This document shows positions 7,711 through 16,796 of a DNA stretch of 49,459 nucleotides, piece by piece. Within the stretch, counting starts at the first letter, position 1. Every line of letters begins with the position of its first letter. Origin of the DNA: Mayfieldus sp038317345 (GTDB taxonomy: Bacteria > Actinomycetota > Thermoleophilia > Solirubrobacterales > 70-9); contig JBBQBH010000018.1 in NCBI GenBank assembly GCA_038317345.1, positions 1 through 49,459 of the forward strand, in the 5' to 3' direction. The position numbers and the translations under genes are program-made. The notes below the pieces were generated by a model. That model was not told the DNA's origin and made no database searches. It was given only the letters and a program-made list of their open reading frames with translations.

Positions 7711-9117
7711 TCAGCCGCGCTCGAACATGCGCCGGCGCTCGTAATCGGTCACGACCTCGTCGAAGAGGCGCTGCTCGGTCTGGCCGTAGTTCAGATAGTG
7801 CTTGTGGACCGCCTCGCCGAAGGTCTTGCGGGCGAACTCGCTGCCCTCCCAGAGGTCGACTGCCTCGCGCAGCGTCGACGGGAACGCCTCCGCCTCGCCG
7901 GCCTCATAGGCGTTGCCCTTCAGCTCCGGACCCGGATCGGTTTTGTTCTCGATCCCGTCCAAGCCGGCGGCGAGCAGCGCCGCGAAGGCAAGGTATGGAT
8001 TGGCGTCGGCGCCTGGGATCCGGCACTCGGCACGCCGCGACTGCCCGTGGCCGACGACGCGGAAGCCGCAGGTGCGGTTGTCGCGGCCCCAGGAGACCGA
8101 GGTCGGCGCCCAGCTCTCGGCCGCGTAGCGCTTGTAGGAGTTGATCGACGGGGCGACGAACAGCGCCAGCTCGCGGATGTGGGCGCGCTGGCCGCCGAGG
8201 TAGTGGCGGAAGGTGTCGGTCTCCTCCTCCCCGTCGACGAAAACGCTCTTACCGTCCGAGTCGACGAGGCTGGAGTGGATGTGGCAGGAGCTGCCGATGT
8301 CGGCCTCCGACGGCTTTGCCATGAAGCTGGCCGAGATCTCGTTCAAAAAGGCGATCTCCTTGACCCCGTTCTTGTAGATCGTGTGGCGGTCGGCGGAGGT
8401 GACCGCGTCGGCGTAGCGGAAGTTGACCTCATGCTGGCCGGCCCATGCCTCGCCCTTGGAGAACTCGACCGGGATCCCCGCCCCCTGCATTCCGCGGCGG
8501 ATCGGCCCCAGGTAGGCCTCGTCCATCGTCGTGGCGAGGATGTGGTAATCGAGGATGTAGGGGATCGTCGGGGTCAGATCCCGGTAGTCCTTCTCGTGTG
8601 CCTCGGCATAGCTCTCCTTGTAGAGGTAGAACTCGAGCTCGGAAGCCATCATTGGCGTGTAGCCCATCTCGGCGGCGCGCTCGTACTGGGCGATCAACAC
8701 CTGGCGCGGTGAGGCGACGACATCTGAGCCGTCGTGGTTGGCGACGTCGCAGAGCACCATCGCCGTGCGATCCAGCCAGGGGATCCGGCGCAGGGTCGCC
8801 ATGTCGGGGACGATTCCGAAGTCGCCGTAACCGTCCTCCCAGTTGGCCATCTCGTAGCCGGGGACCGGATCCATCTCCATGTCGAGAGCGAGCAGGTAGT
8901 TGCAGCCCTCGACCCCCTCATCGACCACCTCGTCGAGGAAGTACTCGATCTGGATCCGCTTACCGAACAGCCGTCCCTGCATGTCGGTGAAGGCGGCGAC
9001 GACGGTGTCGATCGTGCCCGCCTCGGCCTCGGAGCGCAGCTCGTCGAGCGACAGCATTCCGGCGCTGCCGCCCGGGCCGCCGGGGCGCTCGGCGGCCTTT
9101 GCATCGTCCGGGGTCAT
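7711..9117 (-). CDS. glutamine-synthetase-family gamma-glutamyl amine ligase (PuuA/GlnA3-like)
   Basis: 468 residues of glutamine synthetase type without the long insertions of class III. It has the beta-grasp N-terminus, the metal-binding E-L-E-F-Y strand, G-Q-H-E-V-N, the ATP-binding S-S-C-H-I-H, N-S-Y-K-R and the terminal A-E-C-R-I-P-G. The neighbours (permease, C26 hydrolase, aldehyde dehydrogenase) indicate it glutamylates an amine such as putrescine, another polyamine or ethanolamine, rather than ammonia. True GlnA genes rarely sit in such operons. The first 20 residues are low complexity and the start could be internal. Family certain; amine unknown. Confidence 0.88.
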   Translation of the reverse strand: MTPDDAKAAERPGGPGGSAGMLSLDELRSEAEAGTIDTVVAAFTDMQGRLFGKRIQIEYFLDEVVDEGVEGCNYLLALDMEMDPVPGYEMANWEDGYGDFGIVPDMATLRRIPWLDRTAMVLCDVANHDGSDVVASPRQVLIAQYERAAEMGYTPMMASELEFYLYKESYAEAHEKDYRDLTPTIPYILDYHILATTMDEAYLGPIRRGMQGAGIPVEFSKGEAWAGQHEVNFRYADAVTSADRHTIYKNGVKEIAFLNEISASFMAKPSEADIGSSCHIHSSLVDSDGKSVFVDGEEETDTFRHYLGGQRAHIRELALFVAPSINSYKRYAAESWAPTSVSWGRDNRTCGFRVVGHGQSRRAECRIPGADANPYLAFAALLAAGLDGIENKTDPGPELKGNAYEAGEAEAFPSTLREAVDLWEGSEFARKTFGEAVHKHYLNYGQTEQRLFDEVVTDYERRRMFERG

Positions 9118-9150
9118 CGCTCGATCCTCAGCTGCTCAGTGCCAGCCCGG

Positions 9151-10740
9151 TCAATCCGCCGTGACCTCGTCCTCTTCGAGGGTCTTCACCGGCCCCTGAT
9201 ACTTGTCCTTTGCCGAGACCAGGTACCAGACCCCGAAGATGAGCGGGACCAGGATCGCAAGCGGCGTGTAGTTGACGACGCTGGTGTCGAAGCCGTCGTT
9301 CCACGGTAGACCGGCCGGCGTGTAGGGCAGATCGAGGGCGAAGACCACCACGATCACGAAGATGATCCCAAGCGTGTTGACCAGCTTGTAGCGGCGACCC
9401 AGGTTCCACGGCCCGGGCTCGAAACTGTCGCCGGCCCGCAGGCGCAGGTACACCGGGATGATGTAGGCGAGGTAGAGGCCCACTGTGCAGATCCCGGTGA
9501 TGGCGAAGAAGGCGAATGGGATGTTGTTCTTGCCGAACAAGGCCGGGATCGCGATTATCAGCGAGAAGAACGACACTGCGATCACCGCGTTGAACGGCAC
9601 CCTCTCCCGGTTGACGCGGCGGAAGATCGCCCAACCCGGCATGCCACGGTCGCGTGAGAACGCATACCAGGTGCGCGAGGCGCTGGTCAACCCGGCCGCT
9701 CCGCAGAAAATCTGCCCCACCGTGGCGATCAGGATCACCAGCTTTGCCGCCCAGGGATCGAGGGCGCTGGTGAAGATCGCGCCCGAGAAACCGGCGGCAT
9801 CGTTGATCGACTTCACGTCTGTGGCGGCGAACAGGAAGGCGAGCAGCACGAACCAGCCGATTACAGCCGACCAGAACACCGACCGCCATACACCCTGGGC
9901 GGCCGCCGTTGCGGCGCCGCGGGTCTCCTCTGCCGTGTGGGCAGAGGCGTCGTAGCCGGTCTGCGTGTACATGGTGAGCAGGAATCCGATCGGCAGGACC
10001 AGCAACCAGAAGCCGAGGCCACTGGTGTGTCCGCCGTGTAGGCCGGAGTTGTTGATCCGCTGCCCGAACACGAAGCTGGCGTTCTGGTGGTGGTCGGGCA
10101 CGAACACCAGCAGCCCGATGATGATCGCGACCCCGAGCAGATGCCAGCCGACCGAGATGTTGTTGAGCAGCGCCAGGACGCGGTCGGCGAAGATGTTCAG
10201 CACCGTGTAGAGGACGAGGATGAGGAAGAACAGCAGCCACGTCTCCGAAAGGATGTGGGCGTCGTCGCCGAAGTTGATCCCGAAGAGGTCCAGGCCGTAG
10301 AGCTGCAACAGGGTGAAGAGGAAGAAGGCGGCCCCATAGGCCACCGAGGCGACGATCCCGATCAGCCCGACGATGTTGAACCAGCCGGTCATCCAGCTCC
10401 AGCCCTTGCCGCCGAGATCGTGGGCCCACCAGTAGGGGCCGCCAGCGGTCGGGTACCTCGAGGTCAGCTCGGCCATCGAGAAGGCCACCATGAGCACAAA
10501 GAAGCACAGAACCGGCCAGCCGATCGAGACCGCGATCGGCCCGCCATTCTGCCAAGCGAAGGCGAAAGTCGTGAAGGTCCCGGCGAGGACCGAGATGATC
10601 GTGAACGAGATCGCGAAGTTGGTGAAGCCGCTCCAGGCGCGAGAAAGCTCCTGCCTGTAGCCCATCTCCCCGAGCCTCTGTTCGTCCGCCGCTGTACCAG
10701 TGTCCTGAGTTACAGGTGCTTCCCCGGGCTCAGTGGCCAT
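9151..10740 (-). CDS. APC-family amino acid/polyamine permease
   Basis: 529 residues from ATG 10740, which follows a GGAGAGGAGA ribosome-binding site; upstream in-frame codons are not needed. There are about 12 hydrophobic segments, with the APC signature early (N-F-A-I-S-F-T-I-I-S) and E-L-T-S-R-Y-P-T-A-G-G-P-Y after helix 2. It is the first gene of the leftward operon, 33 bases before the ligase gene, and most likely brings in the amine that the operon degrades. The divergent promoter region upstream carries a clear inverted repeat. Confidence 0.9.
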   Translation of the reverse strand: MATEPGEAPVTQDTGTAADEQRLGEMGYRQELSRAWSGFTNFAISFTIISVLAGTFTTFAFAWQNGGPIAVSIGWPVLCFFVLMVAFSMAELTSRYPTAGGPYWWAHDLGGKGWSWMTGWFNIVGLIGIVASVAYGAAFFLFTLLQLYGLDLFGINFGDDAHILSETWLLFFLILVLYTVLNIFADRVLALLNNISVGWHLLGVAIIIGLLVFVPDHHQNASFVFGQRINNSGLHGGHTSGLGFWLLVLPIGFLLTMYTQTGYDASAHTAEETRGAATAAAQGVWRSVFWSAVIGWFVLLAFLFAATDVKSINDAAGFSGAIFTSALDPWAAKLVILIATVGQIFCGAAGLTSASRTWYAFSRDRGMPGWAIFRRVNRERVPFNAVIAVSFFSLIIAIPALFGKNNIPFAFFAITGICTVGLYLAYIIPVYLRLRAGDSFEPGPWNLGRRYKLVNTLGIIFVIVVVFALDLPYTPAGLPWNDGFDTSVVNYTPLAILVPLIFGVWYLVSAKDKYQGPVKTLEEDEVTAD

Positions 10741-10802
10741 CCGTGGTCTCCTCTCCTCCCAGTCGCCAAGTCGTCCTTGTGCGATTCGGCATGTATGACC
10801 TG

Positions 10803-10849
10803 ACCCTATGCTCCAAGGCGCAGGCGTGTCAATAGTCGGTTTGGAGCAT
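10803..10849. promoter_or_regulatory. divergent promoter region with 9-bp inverted repeat
   Basis: ATGCTCCAA (10808-10816) and TTGGAGCAT (10841-10849) are perfect inverted arms whose centres are 33 bp apart, about three helical turns. On the minus strand a good promoter lies between and over them: -35 TTGACA (10827-10832), 18 bases, then -10 TAGGGT (10803-10808). The left arm touches the -10 box and the right arm sits upstream of the -35 box and 3 bases before ATG 10852. This is a strong candidate operator controlling both directions. Confidence 0.6.
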
Positions 10850-10851
10850 GC

Positions 10852-11985
10852 ATGGAGGTTGATCCGGACGTAGCAGTGGTCGGCGCAGGCGTGGTGGGCT
10901 GCGCGGTCGCGCTCGCGCTGGCGCGCCGCGGCGTCTCGGTGACCCTGCTGGAGGCCGAGGCGGAACCCGGGCTGGCAGCCAGCGGCACCAACTCGGGCAT
11001 CCTTCACACTGGCTTCGACTCGGTGCCCGGGGAGCTGGAGACGGAGCTGATCCTGCGCTCCGCGGCGCTGCGCGATTCGGTCCTGGAGGCGTTCGATCTG
11101 CCGCTGGTGCGGTGCGGGGCGCTGCTGCGTCCCCGCGACGACGACGAGCGGGCGGCGGTGCGGGAGCTGGCCGCCAACGCAGCCGGCAATGGCGTCCGTG
11201 TCGCACTCGACGAGGACGGATCGCTATCGGTCCCCGGCGAGGCGATCGGCGATCCGGTCGCCTATACGGAGGCCCTCGCATCGGCTGCGAAACGCCATGG
11301 GGCCGAGCTTCACACGTCGGTTAGGGTGGCCCGTGTGAAGCGCGATGGGGAGCAGCTTCTGGTTGAGAGCGATGGCGGCGAGGAGATTCGCTGCCGAGTG
11401 GTTGTCAACTGCGCCGGGCTCTACGCCGACGAGGTCGCCCGCCTCGCCGGCGACGACAGCTTCGAGATCTACCCGCGCAAGGGCGAGTTCCTCGTCTTCG
11501 AGCCGCCCGGCGAACCGCTGGAGGAGATACGGCTGCCGGTCCCGAGCAAGCGCACCAAAGGTGTACTCGTCTTTCCCACCGTCGACGGCAAGGTGGTCGC
11601 CGGCCCGACCGCGGTCGACGGCGACGACAAGACCGATTGGACGGTGCGCCCCGAAGCCCGCGACGAGATCGTTCCCAAAGCCGCCGAGCTACTCCCCCAG
11701 CTCGAGGGCGCCGAGCCGATCGCCGCCTACGCGGGCCTGCGCCCGGCCGGGCGCGGCGTCAACTACCTGATCGGGGCGTCGCACGAGTGCCCGGGCTTGG
11801 TCAACGTCGCGGCGATCCGCTCCACCGGGGTGACCGCGTCGCTGGGGATTGCCGAGCACGTAACCGGCATCGTCGGTGAGCTCGGGGTCGAGCTGGGGCC
11901 CGAGGCGCCGCTCGAATCCGCCCCGTCGGCACCATCCGAGATCCCCTGGTGGCGCCGCACCGCCGAGTACAGGGGACTCGCATGA
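10852..11985 (+). CDS. FAD-dependent oxidoreductase, GlpA-like glycerol-3-phosphate dehydrogenase
   Basis: 377 residues with an N-terminal FAD-binding G-A-G-V-V-G motif and the DAO-family fold. N-S-G-I-L-H-T-G after the first beta-alpha unit and T-K-G-V-L-V-F-P in the middle match GlpA or LhgO-type enzymes that oxidise glycerol 3-phosphate or a 2-hydroxyacid. Pairing with a glycerol-kinase-like gene through an ATGA overlap favours glycerol 3-phosphate. The C-terminal [2Fe-2S]-type domain of long GlpA proteins is absent. It is divergent from an amine operon lacking an obvious amine oxidase, so a role as a PuuB-type oxidase should be kept as the alternative. Confidence 0.8.
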   Translation: MEVDPDVAVVGAGVVGCAVALALARRGVSVTLLEAEAEPGLAASGTNSGILHTGFDSVPGELETELILRSAALRDSVLEAFDLPLVRCGALLRPRDDDERAAVRELAANAAGNGVRVALDEDGSLSVPGEAIGDPVAYTEALASAAKRHGAELHTSVRVARVKRDGEQLLVESDGGEEIRCRVVVNCAGLYADEVARLAGDDSFEIYPRKGEFLVFEPPGEPLEEIRLPVPSKRTKGVLVFPTVDGKVVAGPTAVDGDDKTDWTVRPEARDEIVPKAAELLPQLEGAEPIAAYAGLRPAGRGVNYLIGASHECPGLVNVAAIRSTGVTASLGIAEHVTGIVGELGVELGPEAPLESAPSAPSEIPWWRRTAEYRGLA

Positions 11986-13439
11986 CGCTGCTGCTAGGCA
12001 TCGACGAGGGGACCTCGGCGGTCAAGGCGGTCCTCTACGACGAGGACCTGAAGCAGCTTGCCGAGGCCAGGCGCGAGAAGCCCCTCGCCCACCCGAAGCC
12101 GGGCTGGGTCGAGCAGGACCCGCTGGTAATCCTCAACGCCGTCGTCGAGGCAGTCGCCGAGCTGCTCGGCGAGGCGCCGGGAGAGATCACGGCTTGCGGG
12201 CTCGACCACCAGGGCGAGTCGGTGCTCGCCTGGGACGCCGAGACCGGCGACCCCCTGACCCCGGTGATCACCTGGCAGGACAAGCGCTCGCAGGAGGTCC
12301 TCGATCGCCTCGAGGCCGACGGCGGCGCCGAGTCCGTGAAGAAGCGAAGCGGGATGCCGCTCGACCCCTACTTCTCGGCCGGAAAGCTCTCCTGGCTGCT
12401 CGAGCACGATCCACGGGTGGCGAAGGCGCGCGACGCCGGCATCCTGAGACTCGGCACCGTCGACTCATTCCTCTGCGAGCGGCTGGGTGCCGGTTTCGCC
12501 ACCGATCCCTCGACCGCATCGCGGACCCAGCTCGCGGTGCCGGGCGAGCCGGGGTGGGACCCGGAGCTGCTCGACGCCTTCGGCGTCCCGGGCGATGTCC
12601 TGCCAGCGATCGAGGACACGGCCGGAGACCTCGGCGTCCTGCACCACGAATCCTGGTCGCAGGAGCTTCCGTTGCGGGCGCGCTGCGTCGATCAGCAGGC
12701 GGCGCTCGCCGGCGCCGGGTGCGTGGAGCCGGGGCTGGTCAAGGCGACCTACGGCACCGGCGTCTTCGTCCTCGCCCACGTCGGGACCGAGCGTCCGAAA
12801 CCCGAGGGTGGACTGCTTCCGACAGTGGCCTGGCGCGTCGACGGCAAGGTCGAGTACGCGCTCGACGGCGGGGTGTTCACCGCGGGCGCGCTGCTGGAGT
12901 GGCTGAGCGGCGACCTCGGCCTGGCCGCCGATCCGCCGGCGCTCGCCGCGCTGGCCGCCGAGGTCGAGGATTCGGGCGGCGTGCGGGTACTGCCGGCGCT
13001 GGCGGGGTTGGGTGCGCCATGGTGGCGCTCCGATGCGCGCGCCGTGCTGGCGGGAATGACCGGCGGCACGCGGCCGGGTCACATCGCACGGGCGGCGCTG
13101 GAGGCGATCGCCTGGCGGGTTGCCGACGTGCTTGCGGTGGTCTCCGAGCAGGCGACGCCGGAGACGCTGCGGGTCGACGGTGGCCTGACCCAGGATCCGC
13201 TGCTGATGCAGATGCAGGCCGATGCGGCCGGGGTTACTGTCGAGTACGGCGTCGTCGATGCGACCGCAGCCGGTGCGGCGGCGCTGGCCGCGGTCGGCGC
13301 CGGAGTCTGGCCATCGACGCTGACGATCGCCGAGCGGATCCCGATCGGCGATCGGGTCGAGCCTCAGCGCGACGACGCCTGGCGCGCGGAGGAACACGCC
13401 GCCTGGCGCAGCTTCGTCGAGCGCGCTGCCGAGCTCTAG
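11982..13439 (+). CDS. FGGY-family kinase, glycerol-kinase-like
   Basis: 485 residues from ATG 11982, which overlaps the upstream stop as ATGA; an in-frame ATG at 11949 lies inside the upstream gene and is unlikely. It has the N-terminal phosphate-binding G-I-D-E-G-T-S, the substrate segment G-L-D-H-Q-G-E-S, W-Q-D-K-R, and the catalytic base region C-V-D-Q-Q-A-A-L. These match glycerol kinases better than xylulokinases. It would phosphorylate glycerol to the substrate of the upstream dehydrogenase. Another polyol is possible. Confidence 0.85.
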   Translation: MTLLLGIDEGTSAVKAVLYDEDLKQLAEARREKPLAHPKPGWVEQDPLVILNAVVEAVAELLGEAPGEITACGLDHQGESVLAWDAETGDPLTPVITWQDKRSQEVLDRLEADGGAESVKKRSGMPLDPYFSAGKLSWLLEHDPRVAKARDAGILRLGTVDSFLCERLGAGFATDPSTASRTQLAVPGEPGWDPELLDAFGVPGDVLPAIEDTAGDLGVLHHESWSQELPLRARCVDQQAALAGAGCVEPGLVKATYGTGVFVLAHVGTERPKPEGGLLPTVAWRVDGKVEYALDGGVFTAGALLEWLSGDLGLAADPPALAALAAEVEDSGGVRVLPALAGLGAPWWRSDARAVLAGMTGGTRPGHIARAALEAIAWRVADVLAVVSEQATPETLRVDGGLTQDPLLMQMQADAAGVTVEYGVVDATAAGAAALAAVGAGVWPSTLTIAERIPIGDRVEPQRDDAWRAEEHAAWRSFVERAAEL

Positions 13440-13900
13440 CTAGTGCGGGCGCACGCCAACGGCCACGGTGGTACTCACCGAGGCGTTGGCAAGGAGCTCG
13501 CTGTGCAGGTAAAGGCTCTCGTGGAAGCAGAAGAAGAGCGCTTCCTCGAGCGCGCAACCGTGCCGTTCGGCGGTCTCGCGCGCGGCTGACCAAACCCGCT
13601 GCTTTGCGTTCTCGATGCTCGCGGGATCGCCGCCTATTCTGCGACAGAGGACCTCGAACTCGGACTCCATGGCCGCGAAGTAGAAGACCTGATGGCTGCG
13701 AACGGCCTCGGCCCTGCGGACCGATGCCTCGGCGACTCGCCGGGCGCGACTCCGATCGACCCCCTGTGAGACCAGCTCCTCGATCAGCTGGCTTCGGGAC
13801 GCTTCCGCGGCCGCCAGCTGCTTCAGATCCCTCTGCGGAGCCGCCGCTCCGGAGCATGCGCGAGATCGAGGGTGGCGGCGGCGCTTTCGTAGGCAGACAT
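13440..13900 (-). CDS. unknown small protein, probably frameshifted
   Basis: The C-terminal part (13440-13670, from an internal ATG) is open with no stop up to about 13830: its frame encodes a helical, charged segment (E-E-L-V-S-Q-G-V-D-R-S-R-A-R-R) leading into M-E-S-E-F-E-V-L. From ATG 13900 another frame gives MSAYESAAATLDLAHAPERRLRRG before a stop. The two join at the CCC of 13829-13831; one extra base there gives a single 153-residue protein and makes the length a multiple of three. It follows the subtilase gene by 42 bases on the same strand. No family is recognised. Confidence 0.5.
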
Positions 13901-13942
13901 CAATTATCTGATCGGCTCAGCCAGGCGTGACCTTGAGCAGAT

Positions 13943-16048
13943 TCAGCGAACGATGTGCTTGACGCGGAACTTGGCGACCGCGGCGCTCGGATCGGTGCCG
14001 CCATCGGAGGTCACCGCCTTGACCTTGAGGACGTGGCGACCGCGGAGCAGGCGCAGCACGTACCTCTTCGTGCAGGGCACGTAGGGAAGGCCGTCAACCC
14101 GGCATTCGAAGCCCGAGCCCGCCTGGTCGGAGCCGAAGCGGAACACGACCCTGGCCGAACGCTTGTGCGTGCGCACGAGCCGCCGGGGCTTGCGTTTGAA
14201 GAAGGTGTTGGGCTTGCGAACGCTGCTGCCGGAGCCTGCGCTCGACCCCGAGCCGCCGCCACCACCGCCGCTGGCCGGATTGAAGTCGTTGGCAAGCGCC
14301 CGGTAGACGTCGAGCCTGCCGCCGGTGACCGTCTTGCCGGCAAGCGATGGCACCAGGTCGACAGAATTGAGCAGCTCGGTCTTCACCTGCGAAGGGGTCG
14401 AGGACGGAGCCTGGGAGAAGAGGAGCGCAGCAGCGCCGCTGACCATCGGGGTCGCCATCGAGGTTCCGTCGAGGATCTCGGTCCCCCCGTCGCTCGGCGA
14501 CCCGTGGCAGAGCAGCTTGATGTTGTCCATGTGGACTTTGCCGCCGCTTCCGTCGCTGGTCAGCTGCAGGCGCACCTGGACCTGACCGCCCGGGTCGAAC
14601 CCGGTGTTGAGAGTCAGGGGGTTGTTGTGCGCCGTGTGGTTGGCCGGGCTCGAGGAGGTGTAGGTGATGCCTCCCGTGGGCGAGCCGTCGAGCAGGACGT
14701 CGATCCTGAAGGTGTCACCGCCTGCGAGCTCGAGCGCCCGGTAGTAGTCAAGCTCGCAGGTCGAGTAGCCGGTCGGCAGGGTGACGGCATTGGACGTTGC
14801 CTCGGTGACCGTGCCCGGTGCGGGCGGTCCGCCAACCCCCGAATCGGTGATGCCGTTGTTGGAGGGATCGAAGGGCGGCTGGTTCAGGGGCGGCTCGCTG
14901 ACCACCGACCACCCCGGCCCGGCCGTGTTCGTCCACTGCCCGAAGCCGGACTCGAAGTCGTCGTTGAAGAAGACCTTTTGGGAGGAGGTGCTGAGGACGT
15001 TGACGCCTGGCGCACCGAGGTCGACCGAGCTGGCGCCGTAGTTGGAGAAGCTGGCGAGCCCATCCGACTGGTCAGTTGCGGCGACGCAGATCACATTGTT
15101 GGCGCTGTAGCCGCCGCTCTGGTCGAGTGCACATGGGTAACTCGGCGTGACGTCGTTGTTGGTGCCCTGGTTGCCGGCCGCGAACACGTAGAGGACGTCG
15201 GGGTTGTTGTTCAGCGCGTCCTGGAGCGACTGGAAATAGGTCCCGCCCTGGAGCGACCCGTTCAGCACCCGCGCGCCCTGGGCTCCGGCGTAGTTGATCG
15301 CCGCGATTTCGTCGGCCACCGGGCAGCCGGCGCTGTAGGTGCCGCAGATCTTCAGCTCCATCAGCGAGGCTCGCTGGGCGACGCCGGTGGTGTCGATGCC
15401 GTTGTCGCCTTCCGCCGCGATAATCCCCGATACATGGGTGCCGTGGCCGGTGAGGTCGGTCGGGTCGGGGTTGCCGGGAGGATCGTAGAAATCGTAACCG
15501 TGGCTGCTGTCTGACGGATTCGTCCACAGCTCGTTTACGAGGTCGGGGTGGGTGAGGTCGGCCCCGGTGTCCATCACCGCGACGACCGTGTTCGGATCGC
15601 CGGTTTCGATGTTCCAGGCCTGGGGCGCGCCGATGTCAGCTCCGATCGTCCCCGCCACATCATCGACGGTTTGCCCGTCGTTGAAGAGGCCCCACTGCTG
15701 GCTGAAGAGGGGGTCGTTCGGCACCGAGGCCAGCTGCATGATCCCGTTTGCCTCCGCGTAGGCGACGCCGGGCTGCGCCTCGAGCTGGCGCACCGTTGCC
15801 GCCACCGAATCGCCGTCGGTGATCTTCAGCAGCTGGGCGCGGGGCATGCCGAGACCCTCGACCGGCTTGGTGCCGGCGTCGGCGCGCGCCTCGGAGCGGT
15901 CGGCGGTGGAGCTTCCCGGCTCATAGCGCACGAGCACCTGGCCCGGAACGATGCTCTCGCCCGCCGCCGCGGCAGGCAGGGTCAGGGCAGCCGCGACCGC
16001 AGCGACGATCGCAGGCAGGCAAATGCGCATGCGCAGCGGGTGAGTCAT
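13943..16048 (-). CDS. secreted subtilisin-like serine protease (S8) with inserted domain
   Basis: 701 residues from ATG 16048, with a signal peptide ending near A-A-A-A-G; the longer GTG start at 16129 would bury it. An inhibitor-I9-like propeptide comes first (Q-V-L-V-R-Y-E-P). The catalytic residues are Asp160 (M-D-T-G-A), His205 (G-H-G-T-H-V-S-G), oxyanion Asn293 (A-A-G-N) and Ser530 (G-T-S-M-A-T-P). About 150 residues (357-515) starting F-F-N-D-D-F-E-S-G are inserted between the L-G-A-P-G strand and the catalytic Ser, with a jelly-roll-like composition. The C-terminus has a Gly/Ser linker and an Ig-like domain with paired Cys. It should digest proteins outside the cell. Confidence 0.92.
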   Translation of the reverse strand: MTHPLRMRICLPAIVAAVAAALTLPAAAAGESIVPGQVLVRYEPGSSTADRSEARADAGTKPVEGLGMPRAQLLKITDGDSVAATVRQLEAQPGVAYAEANGIMQLASVPNDPLFSQQWGLFNDGQTVDDVAGTIGADIGAPQAWNIETGDPNTVVAVMDTGADLTHPDLVNELWTNPSDSSHGYDFYDPPGNPDPTDLTGHGTHVSGIIAAEGDNGIDTTGVAQRASLMELKICGTYSAGCPVADEIAAINYAGAQGARVLNGSLQGGTYFQSLQDALNNNPDVLYVFAAGNQGTNNDVTPSYPCALDQSGGYSANNVICVAATDQSDGLASFSNYGASSVDLGAPGVNVLSTSSQKVFFNDDFESGFGQWTNTAGPGWSVVSEPPLNQPPFDPSNNGITDSGVGGPPAPGTVTEATSNAVTLPTGYSTCELDYYRALELAGGDTFRIDVLLDGSPTGGITYTSSSPANHTAHNNPLTLNTGFDPGGQVQVRLQLTSDGSGGKVHMDNIKLLCHGSPSDGGTEILDGTSMATPMVSGAAALLFSQAPSSTPSQVKTELLNSVDLVPSLAGKTVTGGRLDVYRALANDFNPASGGGGGGSGSSAGSGSSVRKPNTFFKRKPRRLVRTHKRSARVVFRFGSDQAGSGFECRVDGLPYVPCTKRYVLRLLRGRHVLKVKAVTSDGGTDPSAAVAKFRVKHIVR

Positions 16049-16199
16049 GAACTCGCTGAACTTATCGGCGCCATCCGTGGCATTGATGAATCCACTAACA
16101 CGCAAACCCCGGGCAGGGGCCGGTTTCACGCTCGAACGCGTGCTTTAGACGCCTATACGAGGTTTTCCGACGCGGCCCTGCCTGGGGCCCGTTTGCCGC

Positions 16200-16781
16200 T
16201 CAGTACCCGCTGGGATGCCGGACGACATACCCGGCGTGTCTGCGCCGGTTCTTGTGCCAGCGCGGCCCGCTGATGCCGACGTGATTGCCCGACGTGTCCC
16301 AGCGCAGACCGGCGATCACCGCGTATGCGTGACCAGCGTTCGCGTAGACGGTGATCCACCTGCCGCGGCCCCGCGAGCCCCAGCGCTCGAGCCCGGTCGA
16401 GTCCATCGGTGAGTCGAGAAAGCCACCGCCGTGAAGCGCGTAGCTGACCGAACCCGAACAGTCGTAGCCGCTCGACGCCCAGGCTTTGTGACCTCCGCCC
16501 CAGACATACGAACGCGTGCCGATCCGATTTGCGGCCGCGATCACTGCCTGGACGGCGGGCGGGGCACTTGCCGGCGCGACCGCCAGTCCGTTGACCAGCC
16601 GAGCCTTCGCTCCGGGCACGGTCGTCGTGCTCGGTGGTGGTGTGGTCGCCAGCGGCGGTGTCGTGCCGGGTGGCGCGACGCCGCCCGAGTCCGCGGATGC
16701 TGGCGCGGCGGCGAGAAGCGCAGCCGAGGCGGCGCCACAGGCCACCAGTGCAGCCTTCGAACGAATTCCAGGGAAGTCCAA
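16200..16781 (-). CDS. secreted NlpC/P60-like cell-wall hydrolase
   Basis: 193 residues starting at TTG 16781, 8 bases after a perfect AAGGAGG. There is a signal peptide to A-P-A-S-A-D, a Thr/Pro-rich linker, and a compact domain with Y-D-C-S-G-S-V (probable catalytic Cys) and G-H-A-Y-A-V (probable His), typical of NlpC/P60-type peptidoglycan endopeptidases. The C-terminal segment is unlike the usual NlpC end (G-I-S-G-P-R-W-H-K-N-R-R-R). The gene is preceded by a c-di-AMP riboswitch, which is common for actinobacterial wall hydrolases and resuscitation factors. Amino acid context and the riboswitch support each other. Confidence 0.85.
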   Translation of the reverse strand: MDFPGIRSKAALVACGAASAALLAAAPASADSGGVAPPGTTPPLATTPPPSTTTVPGAKARLVNGLAVAPASAPPAVQAVIAAANRIGTRSYVWGGGHKAWASSGYDCSGSVSYALHGGGFLDSPMDSTGLERWGSRGRGRWITVYANAGHAYAVIAGLRWDTSGNHVGISGPRWHKNRRRHAGYVVRHPSGY

Positions 16782-16796
16782 CTCGACAGCCTCCTT

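Noticed and set aside
11876..13930. 684-residue plus-strand frame over the kinase gene
   Set aside because: Arg/Ala/Gly-rich shadow translation; the overlapping frame encodes a complete FGGY kinase.
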